Source: Winogradskyella sp.
Lineage (GTDB): Bacteria > Bacteroidota > Bacteroidia > Flavobacteriales > Flavobacteriaceae
NCBI RefSeq assembly: GCF_013042245.1
Contig: NZ_JABDQL010000130.1
Coordinates: 1-52,525 of the forward strand
Reading direction: 5' to 3'
Length of the DNA stretch: 52,525 bases
Part shown: positions 23,761 through 34,000 of the stretch, in pieces
How positions within the stretch are numbered: the stretch's first letter is position 1
Layout: the number at the start of each line of letters is the position of its first letter
Position numbers and translations under genes: made by a program
The notes under the pieces: model-generated
What the model saw: the letters and a program-made list of their open reading frames with translations, nothing else
The model's database searches: none
Told to the model about the DNA's origin: nothing

Positions 23761-24231
23761 TTTGTAGGTTTTCAAAGGTTGCTAGAAGCAGAAACAGGAT
23801 TTACTAGAAATGAGCCTATACAGTTGGCTGTCACCGAAGCAGTTGAAAAAGCTATACACGCTCTAGTTATTGAAGGTGTTTCGGACAATCTTTGGGCAGT
23901 AAGTGATGAAGATTCAGAGGCGGTTAACGACTTATTGACAAATTATTACGAAGAAAAAAACATAGTGGGAGAAACCAAACGCTATGATAGATTGTATAGA
24001 GATCGTCGTGGTAAAGGAACTATAAGTTTAGCTGCTGGTACCAGTATAATTGATGGCGATTTACCTGCATCTAGACCTGAGATTTTTGGTCGTATTGGTT
24101 ACAAAAGATACTTAAACCCATATCTAAATCTTAATGCATCAATTAATCAATTTAATTTAAAAAATGAAGGAGTGCTGAATGAAGCTTTTACATCAATCGA
24201 CTTTAATGCTGAGTTTACAATATTACCTTAA
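23761..24231 (+). pseudogene. C-terminal remnant of a CsgG-family curli secretion protein
   Basis: The frame opens after a TGA with FVGFQRLLEAETGFTRNEPI, then QLAVTEAVEKAIHALVIEGV and NLWAVSDEDSEAVND. That is the end of the CsgG/HfaB domain and the C-terminal extension of the Bacteroidota form, ending in beta-rich YLNLNASINQFNL. The signal peptide and the barrel-forming N-terminal part (about 250 residues) are missing. TTG at 23779 could start a 150-residue fragment, but it would lack any pore. No csgE, csgF or curlin genes are seen nearby. It is a relic. Confidence 0.7.
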
Positions 24232-24326
24232 GGGAATCTCTAAAAACAATAAAATTCTCTTTTAAATGTTTTTTGTTTTATTTTTTTCAATCTTGAATTT
24301 TATTCTCTTTTATATATTCACATAAT

Positions 24327-24357
24327 AAAGCATTCAATTTTTTGGATGCTTTTTTTC
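24327..24357 (+). terminator. terminator after the CsgG remnant
   Basis: AAAGCATTC pairs with GGATGCTTT (one G-T pair) and is followed by seven T residues. Confidence 0.6.
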
Positions 24358-24388
24358 TTTTAGGATTAGTAATAGAAATTAATTCAAT

Positions 24389-24396
24389 TATTTTTG
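24389..24396 (+). promoter_or_regulatory. -7 box (TATTTTTG) of purM
   Basis: The box matches TAnnTTTG. Transcription should begin near 24403. That places the TTG at 24394 outside the mRNA and supports the ATG pair at 24412 and 24415 as the real start. Confidence 0.5.
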
Positions 24397-24414
24397 TGCT
24401 TTATACCATTTATG

Positions 24415-25593
24415 ATGAGCCAAGACATTAGTAAAAGATATGCGCAAAGAGGAGTTTCAGCATCTAAAGAAGACGTCCACAATGCCATAAAAAATATAGA
24501 TAAAGGACTATTTCCTAAAGCATTTTGTAAAATAGTACCAGACTATTTAACCAATGACGAAGATTATTGTCTCATTATGCATGCGGATGGTGCAGGTACA
24601 AAATCGTCTTTAGCTTACATGTATTGGAAAGAAACTGGTGATATCTCCGTTTGGAAAGGTATAGCCCAAGATGCACTTATTATGAATATCGATGATTTAC
24701 TTTGTGTTGGAGCAACAGATAATATCATGTTATCTTCAACTATAGGAAGGAATAAAAATTTGATTCCTGGCGAAGTCATTTCAGCTATCATTAACGGTAC
24801 TGAAGAGCTGATTAAAGATTTAAAATCTTTTGGTGTTACAATACATTCCACAGGTGGTGAAACTGCCGATGTTGGTGATTTGGTACGTACTATTATTGTA
24901 GATTCTACTGTAACAGCAAGAATGAAACGCATTGATGTTATTGATAATGCAAATATTGTACCTGGAGATGTCATAGTTGGGTTAGAATCTTTTGGTCAAG
25001 CTACTTATGAGACTGAATATAATGGTGGTATGGGAAGTAATGGTCTAACATCTGCACGACATGATGTGTTTCATAAATATTTAGTCAAAAAATATCCTGA
25101 AAGTTTTGATGCTGCTGTACCAGAAGATTTAGTTTATTCTGGAAAAACTAAGCTTACCGATGCGGTTGAAAACTCACCAATAGACGCAGGTAAATTAGTG
25201 TTATCTCCAACTCGTACCTATGCGCCTATTATAAAAGAAATCTTATCTAAATTCTCTTATAAAGAAATTCACGGTATGGTACATTGCTCTGGTGGCGCAC
25301 AAACAAAAATTCTTCATTTTGTAGATAATCTTCATATTATAAAAGATAATATGTTTGACATTCCGCCCTTATTCAAATTGATACAAGAACAATCCAAAAC
25401 AGATTGGAAAGAAATGTACCAAGTGTTTAACTGTGGACACCGAATGGAACTTTACGTGAAACCAGAAATTGCAGAAAAAATTATCGCTATTTCAAAATCG
25501 TTCAATGTTGATGCAAAAATAGTTGGTCGTGTCGAAGCATCTGATAAAAAGCATTTAACCATAAAAAGTGAATACGGTACTTTTGAATATTAA
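24415..25593 (+). CDS. purM: phosphoribosylformylglycinamidine cyclo-ligase (AIR synthetase)
   Basis: This protein of about 392 residues starts MSQDISKRYAQRGVSASKED. It has the PurM ATP-binding motif HADGAGTKSSLAY, DALIMNIDDLLCVGA, HSTGGETADVGDLV and, late, GMVHCSGGAQTKI and FNCGHRMELYV. It closes the imidazole ring of FGAM to give AIR in purine synthesis. It is longer than the E. coli enzyme (345 residues), as is usual for the Bacteroidota form. The start was chosen at ATG 24415 because the -7 box lies just upstream; ATG 24412 is equally possible. It is monocistronic. Confidence 0.94.
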   Translation: MSQDISKRYAQRGVSASKEDVHNAIKNIDKGLFPKAFCKIVPDYLTNDEDYCLIMHADGAGTKSSLAYMYWKETGDISVWKGIAQDALIMNIDDLLCVGATDNIMLSSTIGRNKNLIPGEVISAIINGTEELIKDLKSFGVTIHSTGGETADVGDLVRTIIVDSTVTARMKRIDVIDNANIVPGDVIVGLESFGQATYETEYNGGMGSNGLTSARHDVFHKYLVKKYPESFDAAVPEDLVYSGKTKLTDAVENSPIDAGKLVLSPTRTYAPIIKEILSKFSYKEIHGMVHCSGGAQTKILHFVDNLHIIKDNMFDIPPLFKLIQEQSKTDWKEMYQVFNCGHRMELYVKPEIAEKIIAISKSFNVDAKIVGRVEASDKKHLTIKSEYGTFEY

Positions 25594-25657
25594 GTTTTTG
25601 TATATAAGCTAACTATCATAAGCTAAAAATAAATCTGATTTTCTGTATTTTCGAGCG

Positions 25658-25705
25658 TGGTCACAAAGCATGGTCACAGAGCGTAGTCGAAGTGTAGTCG
25701 AAGTG
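25658..25705. repeat. short tandem repeats of the GTCACAGAGCG/TAGTCGAAGTG type
   Basis: Two 13-bp copies (TGGTCACAAAGCA, TGGTCACAGAGCG) are followed by two exact 11-bp copies (TAGTCGAAGTG at 25684 and 25695). They run straight into the first readable codons of the DUF3078 remnant, so the repeat marks its 5' truncation. Confidence 0.7.
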
Positions 25706-26550
25706 TCTTTAACTAACTGGAATGCTGGAGGCGCTCACTCAATTTCGGCAATATTTAATGGCAAATCACAAGCTAATTATAAGAGCATAAGCTATTCTAC
25801 AATTCGAGTTTACTAATAACCTATGGCGTCAATAAACAAGAAAGTGAACCCTTAAGAAAGACAGAAGATGCTCTTTCTATAATTTCAAACTTTGGTTACG
25901 AAAAAAATAAAAATAGCAATTGGTTTTATTCAGCAAGATCTAGCTTTAATACACAATTTGCAGACGGATTTAATAATCCTGATGAAGACCCAATTTCTTG
26001 TTTTATGGCTCCAGCGTATCTTTTTTTAGGTGCAGGATTAGAGTATGGAAGACTTATAGAAAAGTTATCGTTCTATGCCTCTCCTGTAACTTTCAAAACT
26101 ACTTTTGTTTTGGACAATGACTTGGCTAATTCTGGAGCATTTGGTGTTAATCCAGTAATTTTTGATATGGATGGCAACTTACTTCGTGAAGGCGATAATA
26201 TAAGAACAGAATTTGGCTTTTTATTGACCAATCAATATTCAAATGAAGTCTCATAAAATATTAAATTAAATAGCTTGATAAGGCTTGATTCTGACCATCT
26301 AAATAATTTTGGAAACATAGATTTGTAATGGCAAATTAATTTTAATTTCACAGTAAACAAGTAAGTTAGCGCTATTTTTGGTTTACACTTACGTTATGAT
26401 GATGATATTAAAACCGAAGTGATACAGAATGAAATCACTGACGAAACCATTGTTGTTGAAGGTCCAAAACTTCAATAGAAACAGCTTTTAGGTGTCGGCT
26501 TTGTAGTTAATCTCAATGAGGTTTTACACAAGAAAAATGATGTTAATTAA
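25703..26550 (+). pseudogene. DUF3078 outer-membrane-type protein, decayed
   Basis: The frame begins inside the repeat with VSLTNWNAGGAHSISAIFNG, the usual DUF3078 opening after a missing signal peptide. It shifts near 25800 to NSSLLITYGVNKQESEPLRK. It then runs through NWFYSARSSFNTQFADGFNN and FMAPAYLFLGAGLEY to NVIFD-like MDGNLLREGDNIRTEFGF. After NEVS come four in-frame stops, with family-like sequence still readable between them (NNFGNIDL, LHLRYDDDIKTE, LLGVGFVVNL). The open part 26005-26256 is only a fragment. One frameshift, four stops and a lost signal peptide make this an old pseudogene. Its end overlaps the ABC ATPase stop. Confidence 0.75.
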
Positions 26551-27206
26551 TAACTGCTACTTGGTAGATATCCATAATCCTCAAGCTCAGTTAGCTTATT
26601 AATAAGTTTGGTAGTACCGTTATTCAATAGGTAAAGTTTGTCAGTTGTATTAATAACATCTTCATATTTGTGATCGGTTAGGATAATTATTTTATTGCTT
26701 TTCTCTTCAGCAATTAATGCTTTTACACCTTCAATCATTAATGGCGAAATACCATTAAATGGTTCGTCCAGAACTACTATTTTACTTTTAGTCTTAAGGA
26801 TAATATAGATTTCAATAAATCGGCGTTGACCCCCAGAAAGATTACCGAATTTGTAATTTTTGTATGTTGAAAATTCTTCAAATCGTTCAGAGAAAGTAGC
26901 CCAGTTTATTTCAAATACTTCGAAAAGTCTGTACAGTCTAAAATCTTTAGGAGCAGAATCATATTGAGGTAGGTATTTTACAAAGCCTGTTTTGTAGAGT
27001 GGCTTTAAAATAGGTTTACTATCTATTCTGATAAGCTTGTATTTTGGTTTTAGATTACCAAAAGCAATATCCAAAAGACTCGTTTTTCCACAACCGTTTC
27101 TACCTAAAATACCAGTCACTTTTCCAGTTTCTGCTTTCAGATAAATACCGCTGAGTATACGTCTATTCTTAAAGTGAAGTTCTACATTATCGAGTTCAAA
27201 TAGCAT
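26547..27206 (-). CDS. ABC transporter ATP-binding protein
   Basis: This 219-residue protein is a complete nucleotide-binding domain: Walker A GRNGCGKT (35-42), Q-loop near LPQYDSAP, signature LSGGQRR (123-129), Walker B IVVLDEP (143-149) and H-loop ILTDHKYED. The C-terminus is short. It should power a small exporter or a regulatory ABC complex at the inner membrane. The only partner in sight is the 95-residue membrane protein 82 bp upstream on the same strand. The substrate is not evident. Confidence 0.9.
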   Translation of the reverse strand: MLFELDNVELHFKNRRILSGIYLKAETGKVTGILGRNGCGKTSLLDIAFGNLKPKYKLIRIDSKPILKPLYKTGFVKYLPQYDSAPKDFRLYRLFEVFEINWATFSERFEEFSTYKNYKFGNLSGGQRRFIEIYIILKTKSKIVVLDEPFNGISPLMIEGVKALIAEEKSNKIIILTDHKYEDVINTTDKLYLLNNGTTKLINKLTELEDYGYLPSSSY

Positions 27207-27288
27207 TAGAGTAGTTTTAATTCATTTATAAAATTTCTTTATTTTTTTGTTTAATCTATTGGTCGGTTATTGGGTTTAATAAGTAATA

Positions 27289-27576
27289 TCATGTAAATTC
27301 CTTAAATATAATAAGGAAGATTATGGTTAATATAATGTCTATTATACATAAAGTTGAAAATAGTTTTAAGGGTGAAATTCCCAAGTTTTTATAAAAGGTC
27401 AATTTTCTTCGTTGATTAGTTTCGTGAACATAATACCAAGCGAAAATCGTGAGAAATAATTTAGTGATTATACCAGGAATTATTTGCGCACTAAAAAATG
27501 CAACAATAAAATTGGTAATAAAAGACCAAGTTACAAACGGTTTGTAAAATGCAAGTATAGCTAGGAGACGATGCAT
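27289..27576 (-). CDS. small three-helix membrane protein, likely partner of the ABC ATPase
   Basis: This 95-residue protein starts at ATG 27576 (MHRLLAILAFYKPFVTWSF); an in-frame TTG at 27627 would add 17 residues but has weaker support. It has about three hydrophobic segments: WSFITNFIVAFFSAQIIPGI, KLFLTIFAWYYV and LCIIDIILTIIFLIIF. Between the second and third lies a basic loop (ETNQRRKLTFYKNLGISPLK) that could be the coupling helix for the ATPase. I recognise similar proteins next to ABC ATPases in Flavobacteria but know no assigned function. At 95 residues it is much smaller than a normal permease. Confidence 0.7.
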   Translation of the reverse strand: MHRLLAILAFYKPFVTWSFITNFIVAFFSAQIIPGIITKLFLTIFAWYYVHETNQRRKLTFYKNLGISPLKLFSTLCIIDIILTIIFLIIFKEFT

Positions 27577-27691
27577 ATACTCTTGATAACGCTGTTTAAA
27601 TTCAAATATTTCAATAGTTAATATCAACCAGATAAAGTCTCAGGGAAATTGAATAATTATCGTATTTTTATCCCTCAATTTTGGATGATAG

Positions 27692-28768
27692 ATGTTAGAA
27701 AAAATACAAATAGTTAAGCAGCGTTTTGATGAGGTAAATGATCTTATCATACAACCAGATATTATATCTGACCAAAAGCGTTATGTTCAACTAAATAAAG
27801 AATATAAAGACCTTAAAAAAATTGTCGATAAAGGCGAGATTTATAAAGAGCTTATAGAGAATATATCAGAAGCCGAAGAAATTATCGCCGATGGTTCTGA
27901 TGAAGAAATGGTAGAAATGGCCAAAATGCAGTTAGATGAAGCCAAAGAGCAATTACCTGCTTTAGAAGAAGAAATTCGCTTTATGCTTATTCCTAAAGAC
28001 CCAGATGACGCTAAAAATGTCGTTGTTGAAGTTAGAGCAGGAACAGGTGGAGACGAGGCTAGTATTTTTGCTGGAGATTTGTATCGTATGTATTCCAAAT
28101 ATTGCAGCAACAAAGGCTGGAAAGTAGATGTTGTAAGTACAAGTGAAGGAACTTCGGGTGGTTTTAAAGAAATTATTTTCGAAGTTTCAGGCGAAGATGT
28201 TTATGGAACAATGAAGTTTGAAGCTGGAGTTCATCGTGTGCAACGTGTACCACAAACGGAGACTCAAGGGCGTGTTCATACAAGTGCAGCTACTGTAATG
28301 GTATTACCCGAAGCAGAAGAATTCGATGTAGAATTAGATATGACGGAAGTACGTATTGAACGTACAACATCTACTGGTCCTGGTGGACAATCTGTAAATA
28401 CTACCTATTCGGCAATTAAACTACATCACGAACCAACCGGAATGATTGTAAGTTGCCAAGACCAAAAATCATCACACAAAAACTTAGAAAAAGCCCTAAA
28501 AGTACTCCGTTCACGTTTATATGAATTGGAGTTGGCCAAAAAGCAAGCTGCCGACTCCGAAAAGCGCAAAAGTATGGTGAGTTCTGGTGACCGTAGTGCA
28601 AAAATTAGAACTTATAACTATCCGCAAGGTCGCGTTACAGATCACAGAATTGGTTTGACACTTTATGATTTATCTAATATCATTGATGGTGATATCCAAA
28701 AAATAATAGACGAGTTAATGTTAGCGGAAAACACAGAGTTGTTAAAAGCTAATGACGATGTAATTTAA
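27692..28768 (+). CDS. prfA: peptide chain release factor 1
   Basis: This 358-residue protein is full length. It has the N-terminal coiled-coil domain and the codon-recognition region ([21 protein letters not shown]). The catalytic GGQ lies in [20 protein letters not shown] (GGQ about 231-233), and the C-terminal [20 protein letters not shown] follows. It reads UAA and UAG and releases the nascent chain on the ribosome; the Gln in GGQ is normally methylated by PrmC. pyrF follows after a terminator, so the two may be partly uncoupled. Confidence 0.97.
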   Translation: MLEKIQIVKQRFDEVNDLIIQPDIISDQKRYVQLNKEYKDLKKIVDKGEIYKELIENISEAEEIIADGSDEEMVEMAKMQLDEAKEQLPALEEEIRFMLIPKDPDDAKNVVVEVRAGTGGDEASIFAGDLYRMYSKYCSNKGWKVDVVSTSEGTSGGFKEIIFEVSGEDVYGTMKFEAGVHRVQRVPQTETQGRVHTSAATVMVLPEAEEFDVELDMTEVRIERTTSTGPGGQSVNTTYSAIKLHHEPTGMIVSCQDQKSSHKNLEKALKVLRSRLYELELAKKQAADSEKRKSMVSSGDRSAKIRTYNYPQGRVTDHRIGLTLYDLSNIIDGDIQKIIDELMLAENTELLKANDDVI

Positions 28769-28772
28769 ATAT

Positions 28773-28797
28773 AAAGCCTCTTTTTGAGGCTTTTTTT
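28773..28797 (+). terminator. terminator between prfA and pyrF
   Basis: AAAGCCTC (28773-28780) pairs with GAGGCTTT (28786-28793) around TTTTT and is followed by more T residues. It ends 5 bp before the pyrF start. Confidence 0.75.
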
Positions 28798-28802
28798 ATA
28801 CA

Positions 28803-29618
28803 ATGACAACAGAACAACTAATAGAGAATATCAAAAAAAAGAAATCCTTTCTATGTATAGGTTTAGATGTGGATTTAAATAAAATTCCAAATTATCTTTT
28901 AGAAAAGGAAGACCCAATTTTTGAGTTTAATAAAGCTATCATAGATGCAACACATCATTTGTGTGTTGCCTATAAACCTAATACGGCTTTTTATGAAGCC
29001 TACGGCATAAAAGGATGGCAAGCTTTAGAAAAGACTATAAAATACCTTAACAGGCACTATCCCGAGATTTATACAATTGCTGATGCCAAACGTGGTGATA
29101 TTGGTAATACAAGTACCATGTATGCCAAAGCCTTTTTTGAGGATTTAGGATTTGATAGTGTCACTGTAGCACCTTATATGGGTAAAGATTCAGTAGAACC
29201 ATTTTTAGCCTTTGAAGATAAGCATACGATTCTGTTGGCATTGACATCTAATAAGGGAGCATTCGATTTTCAAACTAAAGCGGTTGATGGAAAAGAGTTG
29301 TATAAGCACGTATTAGAAACATCAAAAACATGGGAAAATTCTAAAAACTTAATGTATGTTGTTGGCGCAACAAAAGCAGAATATTTGGCTGATATAAGAC
29401 AAATTATTCCTAATAGTTTTTTATTGGTACCTGGTGTTGGTGCTCAAGGAGGAAACCTAAAAGATGTTTGTAAATACGGAATGACAGATACTGTTGGTTT
29501 ATTAATTAATTCTTCAAGAGGCATTATTTATGCTTCTCAAGGAAATGATTTTGCTGAAGCAGCTGCTAAAAAAGCAAAAGATTTACAATCTCAAATGCAA
29601 AAAATTCTTGAAAGTTAG
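28803..29618 (+). CDS. pyrF: orotidine 5'-phosphate decarboxylase (type 2)
   Basis: This 271-residue protein has the OMPDC active-site motif [11 protein letters not shown] (Asp94, Lys96, Asp99) and the early substrate loop [10 protein letters not shown]. The phosphate-binding end is [12 protein letters not shown] ... SSRGIIYAS. It decarboxylates OMP to UMP in pyrimidine synthesis. The length and the PyrF-type-2 pattern fit the longer Bacteroidota form. ATG at 28803 immediately follows a terminator, so it may have its own promoter inside the end of prfA. Confidence 0.96.
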   Translation: MTTEQLIENIKKKKSFLCIGLDVDLNKIPNYLLEKEDPIFEFNKAIIDATHHLCVAYKPNTAFYEAYGIKGWQALEKTIKYLNRHYPEIYTIADAKRGDIGNTSTMYAKAFFEDLGFDSVTVAPYMGKDSVEPFLAFEDKHTILLALTSNKGAFDFQTKAVDGKELYKHVLETSKTWENSKNLMYVVGATKAEYLADIRQIIPNSFLLVPGVGAQGGNLKDVCKYGMTDTVGLLINSSRGIIYASQGNDFAEAAAKKAKDLQSQMQKILES

Positions 29619-29662
29619 GTTTTATTACAAAGTCTAATTAAGACTTTAAATATTAAATAAAC

Positions 29663-29691
29663 AAAAAGTCGATACTGGTATACCGACTTTC
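29663..29691 (+). terminator. probable terminator after pyrF
   Basis: AAAGTCG and CGACTTT pair around a 12-base loop that can itself partly pair. The T-run is short. The DNA from 29692 to 29910 holds no gene that I can support. Confidence 0.4.
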
Positions 29692-29910
29692 TAACTAACT
29701 ATTAGATTTTGAAATTTCACTAAATCTAACAATACAAATATCAGCCTTTATGACCTAGTAAATGTTACGTAAACATTAGTATATGATTAAGTTTGCTTTA
29801 AGGTATGTATAATAAAGACGGAACGGCAAAGTAATTTTGGAAGGTGATTTCCCAAACAAAAAAAAGGAAAAGCTAAAGCTAGCTTTTAACGGTTTGTATA
29901 CAAGAAAAGA

Positions 29911-30105
29911 TTAAAGACTAAATTGACTATCTGTAACAACAAACTTTAATTCATTAATTCTATTTAAGACTTGTATAGCTTTGAATTCTGACAAGTCACT
30001 ATAGGCTTGATCTATTTGTTTATGGTTGTAGGAATCTTCAATTAAAAACAGATATTTTTGTTTTAGTTCTCTTTTTTCTTGAAGCAACCTTTCAGCACAT
30101 GACAT
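29911..30105 (-). CDS. small helical hypothetical protein (Lacal_2735-like?)
   Basis: This 64-residue protein reads MSCAERLLQEKRELKQKYLF and then LIEDSYNHKQIDQAYSDLSE, with a helical heptad-like pattern. Its layout (basic start, K-x-KY-x-x-L-x-E-x-Y, then a second helix ending near VLNRI) resembles the small Lacal_2735 family of Flavobacteria, but only loosely. The codons look ordinary and the start ATG at 30103-30105 is plausible. No function is known. It is the first gene seen downstream of pyrF and is not in an operon. Confidence 0.5.
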   Translation of the reverse strand: MSCAERLLQEKRELKQKYLFLIEDSYNHKQIDQAYSDLSEFKAIQVLNRINELKFVVTDSQFSL

Positions 30106-30201
30106 AATGATATTAGTTTAACAATTAGTTTATAAAAATATAGTTTTAAATGTTTAAAAACCATAATTGTTTAATTTTTTTTAAATAAAAATAAACAATT
30201 T

Positions 30202-30912
30202 TTAATCTTGTAGAGCAAATACCTTTTTTAGCAAGTCTGTTGTTCTTGAAGATATTTTAGTTCTTATTTCTTTTTCTTCAACAGCAATCATAGTATAGAT
30301 GCCATCCAATGCTTCATTAGTAACATAGTCTGTAAGATCTGGATTTACATTGCTAGTCAATGGTAATGCATTGTACTTGGTAATAAGATTAGTCCATATT
30401 TGGTCTGCACCAACTTTGCTAAATGAGTTATCAATAACAGGTTTGAATTTATTATACAACTCTGTTTGAGTTTTTGAAGTTAAATACTCAGTGGCTGCAT
30501 TATTGCTACCTAATAATATGTTTTTTGCATCTTCAAATGTTATGTCCTTAACAGCATTAACAAAAATGGGCGTAGCCTCTTTTACAGCATCTTCAGCAGC
30601 GCGATTCAAAATTTTAAGACCTTCATCTGCCAAATTTCCAAGCCCTATATCTCGTAAAGTTTTATCAACTTTTTGTAATTCTTGTGGAAGTAAAATTTTC
30701 ACCAATTCATTTTTAAAAAAGCCATCTTTTTGTGTAAGCTTGCTTACCTGTTTATCAATTCCTATATCTAACGCTTGCTTTAATCCAGAGGCTATATCTG
30801 TATTACTAATCGTTTCAGTTTTGGGTAATTGGTTTATAACTTGTTGTAATTCTGCACATGATGTAGCCAGCATGATAAATGATATAAATAGAGATAAACT
30901 TTTTGTAGACAT
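30202..30912 (-). CDS. DUF4197 lipoprotein
   Basis: This 236-residue protein has an N-terminal signal ending in a lipobox (MLATSC, Cys19). The DUF4197 body follows: SGLKQALDIGIDKQVSKLTQKDGFFKNELVKILLPQELQKV and DEGLKILNRAAEDAVKEATPIF. The last part contains FKPVIDNSFSKVGADQIW and EALDGIYTMIAVEEKEIR. It is predicted to be all helical and anchored to a membrane in the periplasm. The family has no assigned role. It is monocistronic and divergent from icmF. Confidence 0.9.
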   Translation of the reverse strand: MSTKSLSLFISFIMLATSCAELQQVINQLPKTETISNTDIASGLKQALDIGIDKQVSKLTQKDGFFKNELVKILLPQELQKVDKTLRDIGLGNLADEGLKILNRAAEDAVKEATPIFVNAVKDITFEDAKNILLGSNNAATEYLTSKTQTELYNKFKPVIDNSFSKVGADQIWTNLITKYNALPLTSNVNPDLTDYVTNEALDGIYTMIAVEEKEIRTKISSRTTDLLKKVFALQD

Positions 30913-31058
30913 AGTTTTATTAATTTAATTAGGATTCAAATATAATTAATGATTGTGTATATAAGTGGTAATATATTGTCTAAATAAGAGCTACTTAATA
31001 GATTAAGATTAATAATTAAAGATTTCCTAATAAAAACAAGTGTTTTTTGAAAATTCAG

Positions 31059-31066
31059 TAAATTTG
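31059..31066 (+). promoter_or_regulatory. -7 box (TAAATTTG) of icmF
   Basis: The box matches TAnnTTTG, 27 bp upstream of the icmF ATG at 31094. No TTG lies at the usual distance. Confidence 0.45.
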
Positions 31067-31093
31067 CAGCTCTAAAAAGCAATAGTATTACGA

Positions 31094-34000
31094 ATGGAAC
31101 AAATCGCACCATATAAGCCAAAACATAAAGTACGTATAGTAACTGCAGCATCATTATTTGATGGACATGATGCAGCAATTAACATCATGAGACGTATTAT
31201 ACAATCTACAGGAGTTGAGGTGATTCATTTAGGACACGACCGTAGTGTTGAAGAAGTTGTAAATACTGCCATTCAGGAAGATGCAAATGCTATTGCAATG
31301 ACCTCTTATCAGGGCGGACATAATGAATATTTCAAATACATGTACGACCTGCTTAACGAGAAAGGTGCAGGTCATATAAAAATATTTGGTGGCGGTGGTG
31401 GCGTCATTCTTCCTGAAGAAATCAAAGAGTTGATGGATTACGGAATCACTCGAATCTATTCTCCTGATGATGGTAGAGAGCTTGGGCTTCAAGGAATGAT
31501 TAATGACTTAGTTGAAAAATCAGACTACGCCATTGGTGATAGTCTCAATGGTGAAGTAAAAATACTTCAAGAAAAAAATCCAAAGCATATTGCACGAGTT
31601 ATTTCAGCCGCAGAGAACTTTCCTGAAGTGGCAAAAGATGCTTTAACTTATATTGAAGAAAAGAATAAAACGTCTAAAACGCCAGTTCTAGGAATTACGG
31701 GAACAGGTGGTGCAGGTAAATCATCTTTAGTGGACGAATTGGTAAGACGTTTTTTAATTGACTTTCCAGATAAAACAATAGGATTAGTTTCTGTTGACCC
31801 TTCAAAAAGAAAAACTGGCGGTGCGCTTTTAGGTGATAGAATTCGGATGAACGCTATCAATTCACCTCGTGTTTATATGCGTAGTTTGGCGACACGACAG
31901 TCTAACCTAGCGTTATCAAAATATGTAAATGAAGCTATTGAAGTTTTAAAGGCAGCAGAGTACGATTTAATTATTCTAGAAACTTCTGGTATTGGACAAT
32001 CTGATACTGAAATCATGGAGCATAGCGATGTGGCTTTGTATGTAATGACACCTGAATTTGGAGCTGCAACTCAGCTCGAAAAAATTGATATGTTAGATTT
32101 TGCCGATGTAGTGGCCATCAATAAATTTGATAAGCGTGGTGCTTTAGATGCTTTACGTGATGTTAAGAAACAATACATGCGTAATAACAATCTTTGGGAT
32201 ATTCCTCAAGATAAGTTGCCTGTATTTGGTACAATCGCTTCGCAATTTAATGACCCTGGAATGAATACGCTCTACAAATTTATTATGGATAAAATTGTAG
32301 AAAAAACAGATTTCGATTTAAAATCTACTTTCGAGATTTCTGATGAGATGAGCGAGAAGATTTTTGTAATTCCGCCCAAGCGTACACGTTACCTTTCTGA
32401 AATTGCAGAAAATAATCGTGCTTATGACGAAACAGCTTCAGCTCAAGTCGAAGTGGCTCAGAAGTTATATGGAATTTTCAAAACTGTAGAATCTGTAGTT
32501 GGAGAGACTCCAAAACTTGATAAGTCAGGTATTGATTCTGAGTCTGTAAAATTAAATTCAGAAAACAAAGATTTTATAAAACTTTTAATCGGTGAATTTG
32601 ATCGTGTAAAAATGGATTTAGACCCATATAATTGGGAAATCATTACAGGTTGGGATGAGAAGGTAAACCGCTATAAAAATCCAATTTATACATTCAAAGT
32701 TAGAGATAAAGAAATTAAAATTGAAACACATACAGAATCCTTATCACATTCTCAAATTCCAAAAGTGGCACTTCCTAAATATTCTGCTTGGGGTGATATT
32801 TTAAGATGGACATTACAAGAAAATGTACCTGGAGAATTTCCATTTACAGCAGGTTTATATCCTTTTAAAAGAACTGGAGAAGACCCGACACGCATGTTTG
32901 CCGGTGAAGGTGGACCAGAGCGTACAAACAGACGTTTCCATTACGTAAGTATGGGATTGCCAGCAAAGCGTTTATCTACAGCTTTTGATAGTGTGACTTT
33001 ATACGGAAATGACCCAGATTACAGACCAGATATTTACGGGAAAATTGGTAATGCAGGTGTTTCTATTTGCTGTTTAGATGATGCTAAGAAATTATATTCT
33101 GGTTTCAATTTGGCAGATGCTATGACATCAGTAAGTATGACTATTAACGGTCCAGCACCTATGTTACTTGGTTTCTTTATGAATGCTGCCATTGACCAAC
33201 AATGCGAAATCTATATCAAAGAACATAATCTTGAAAAAGACGTTGAAGCTAAAATTGTTGATATCTATAAAGGTAAGGAGCGTCCAAAATATAATGGTGA
33301 TTTACCAGAAGGTAGTGACGGCTTGGGATTAATGCTATTAGGCGTTACTGGAGACCAAGTGTTACCTACAAATACTTATGCTCAGATTAAAGCAAAAACA
33401 ATAGCTCAGGTAAGAGGTACAGTTCAGGCCGATATTCTAAAAGAAGACCAAGCGCAAAACACGTGTATCTTTTCAACGGAGTTTGCCTTGCGTTTAATGG
33501 GTGATGTGCAAGAGTACTTTATAAATAACGGTGTTCGTAATTTTTATTCGGTTTCAATTTCTGGATATCATATTGCTGAGGCAGGAGCTAATCCAATTAC
33601 TCAATTGGCATTAACGCTATCCAATGGATTTACTTACGTAGAGTATTACCTTTCAAGGGGTATGGATATCAACAAGTTTGGACCAAACTTATCGTTCTTT
33701 TTTTCAAATGGTATCGATCCAGAATATTCAGTAATTGGTCGTGTAGCAAGACGTATTTGGGCAAAAGCTTTAAAAAATAAATACAGTGCCAATCCTAGAG
33801 CGCAAATGTTGAAGTATCACATCCAAACTTCAGGACGTAGTTTACATGCGCAGGAAATCGATTTCAATGATATAAGGACAACATTACAAGCGCTTTACGC
33901 TATAAACGACAATTGTAATTCGCTACATACAAATGCTTATGACGAGGCGATTACGACACCAACAGAAGAATCTGTTCGTCGTGCAATGGCAATTCAGTTA

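Noticed and set aside
24394-24414. Longer start for purM at TTG 24394
   Set aside because: It overlaps the -7 promoter box, and the family starts at MSQDISKRY.
29747-29910. Possible remnant reading MIKFALRYV and later KKKEKLKLAFNGLYTRKD
   Set aside because: Several stops and too little sequence to assign a family.
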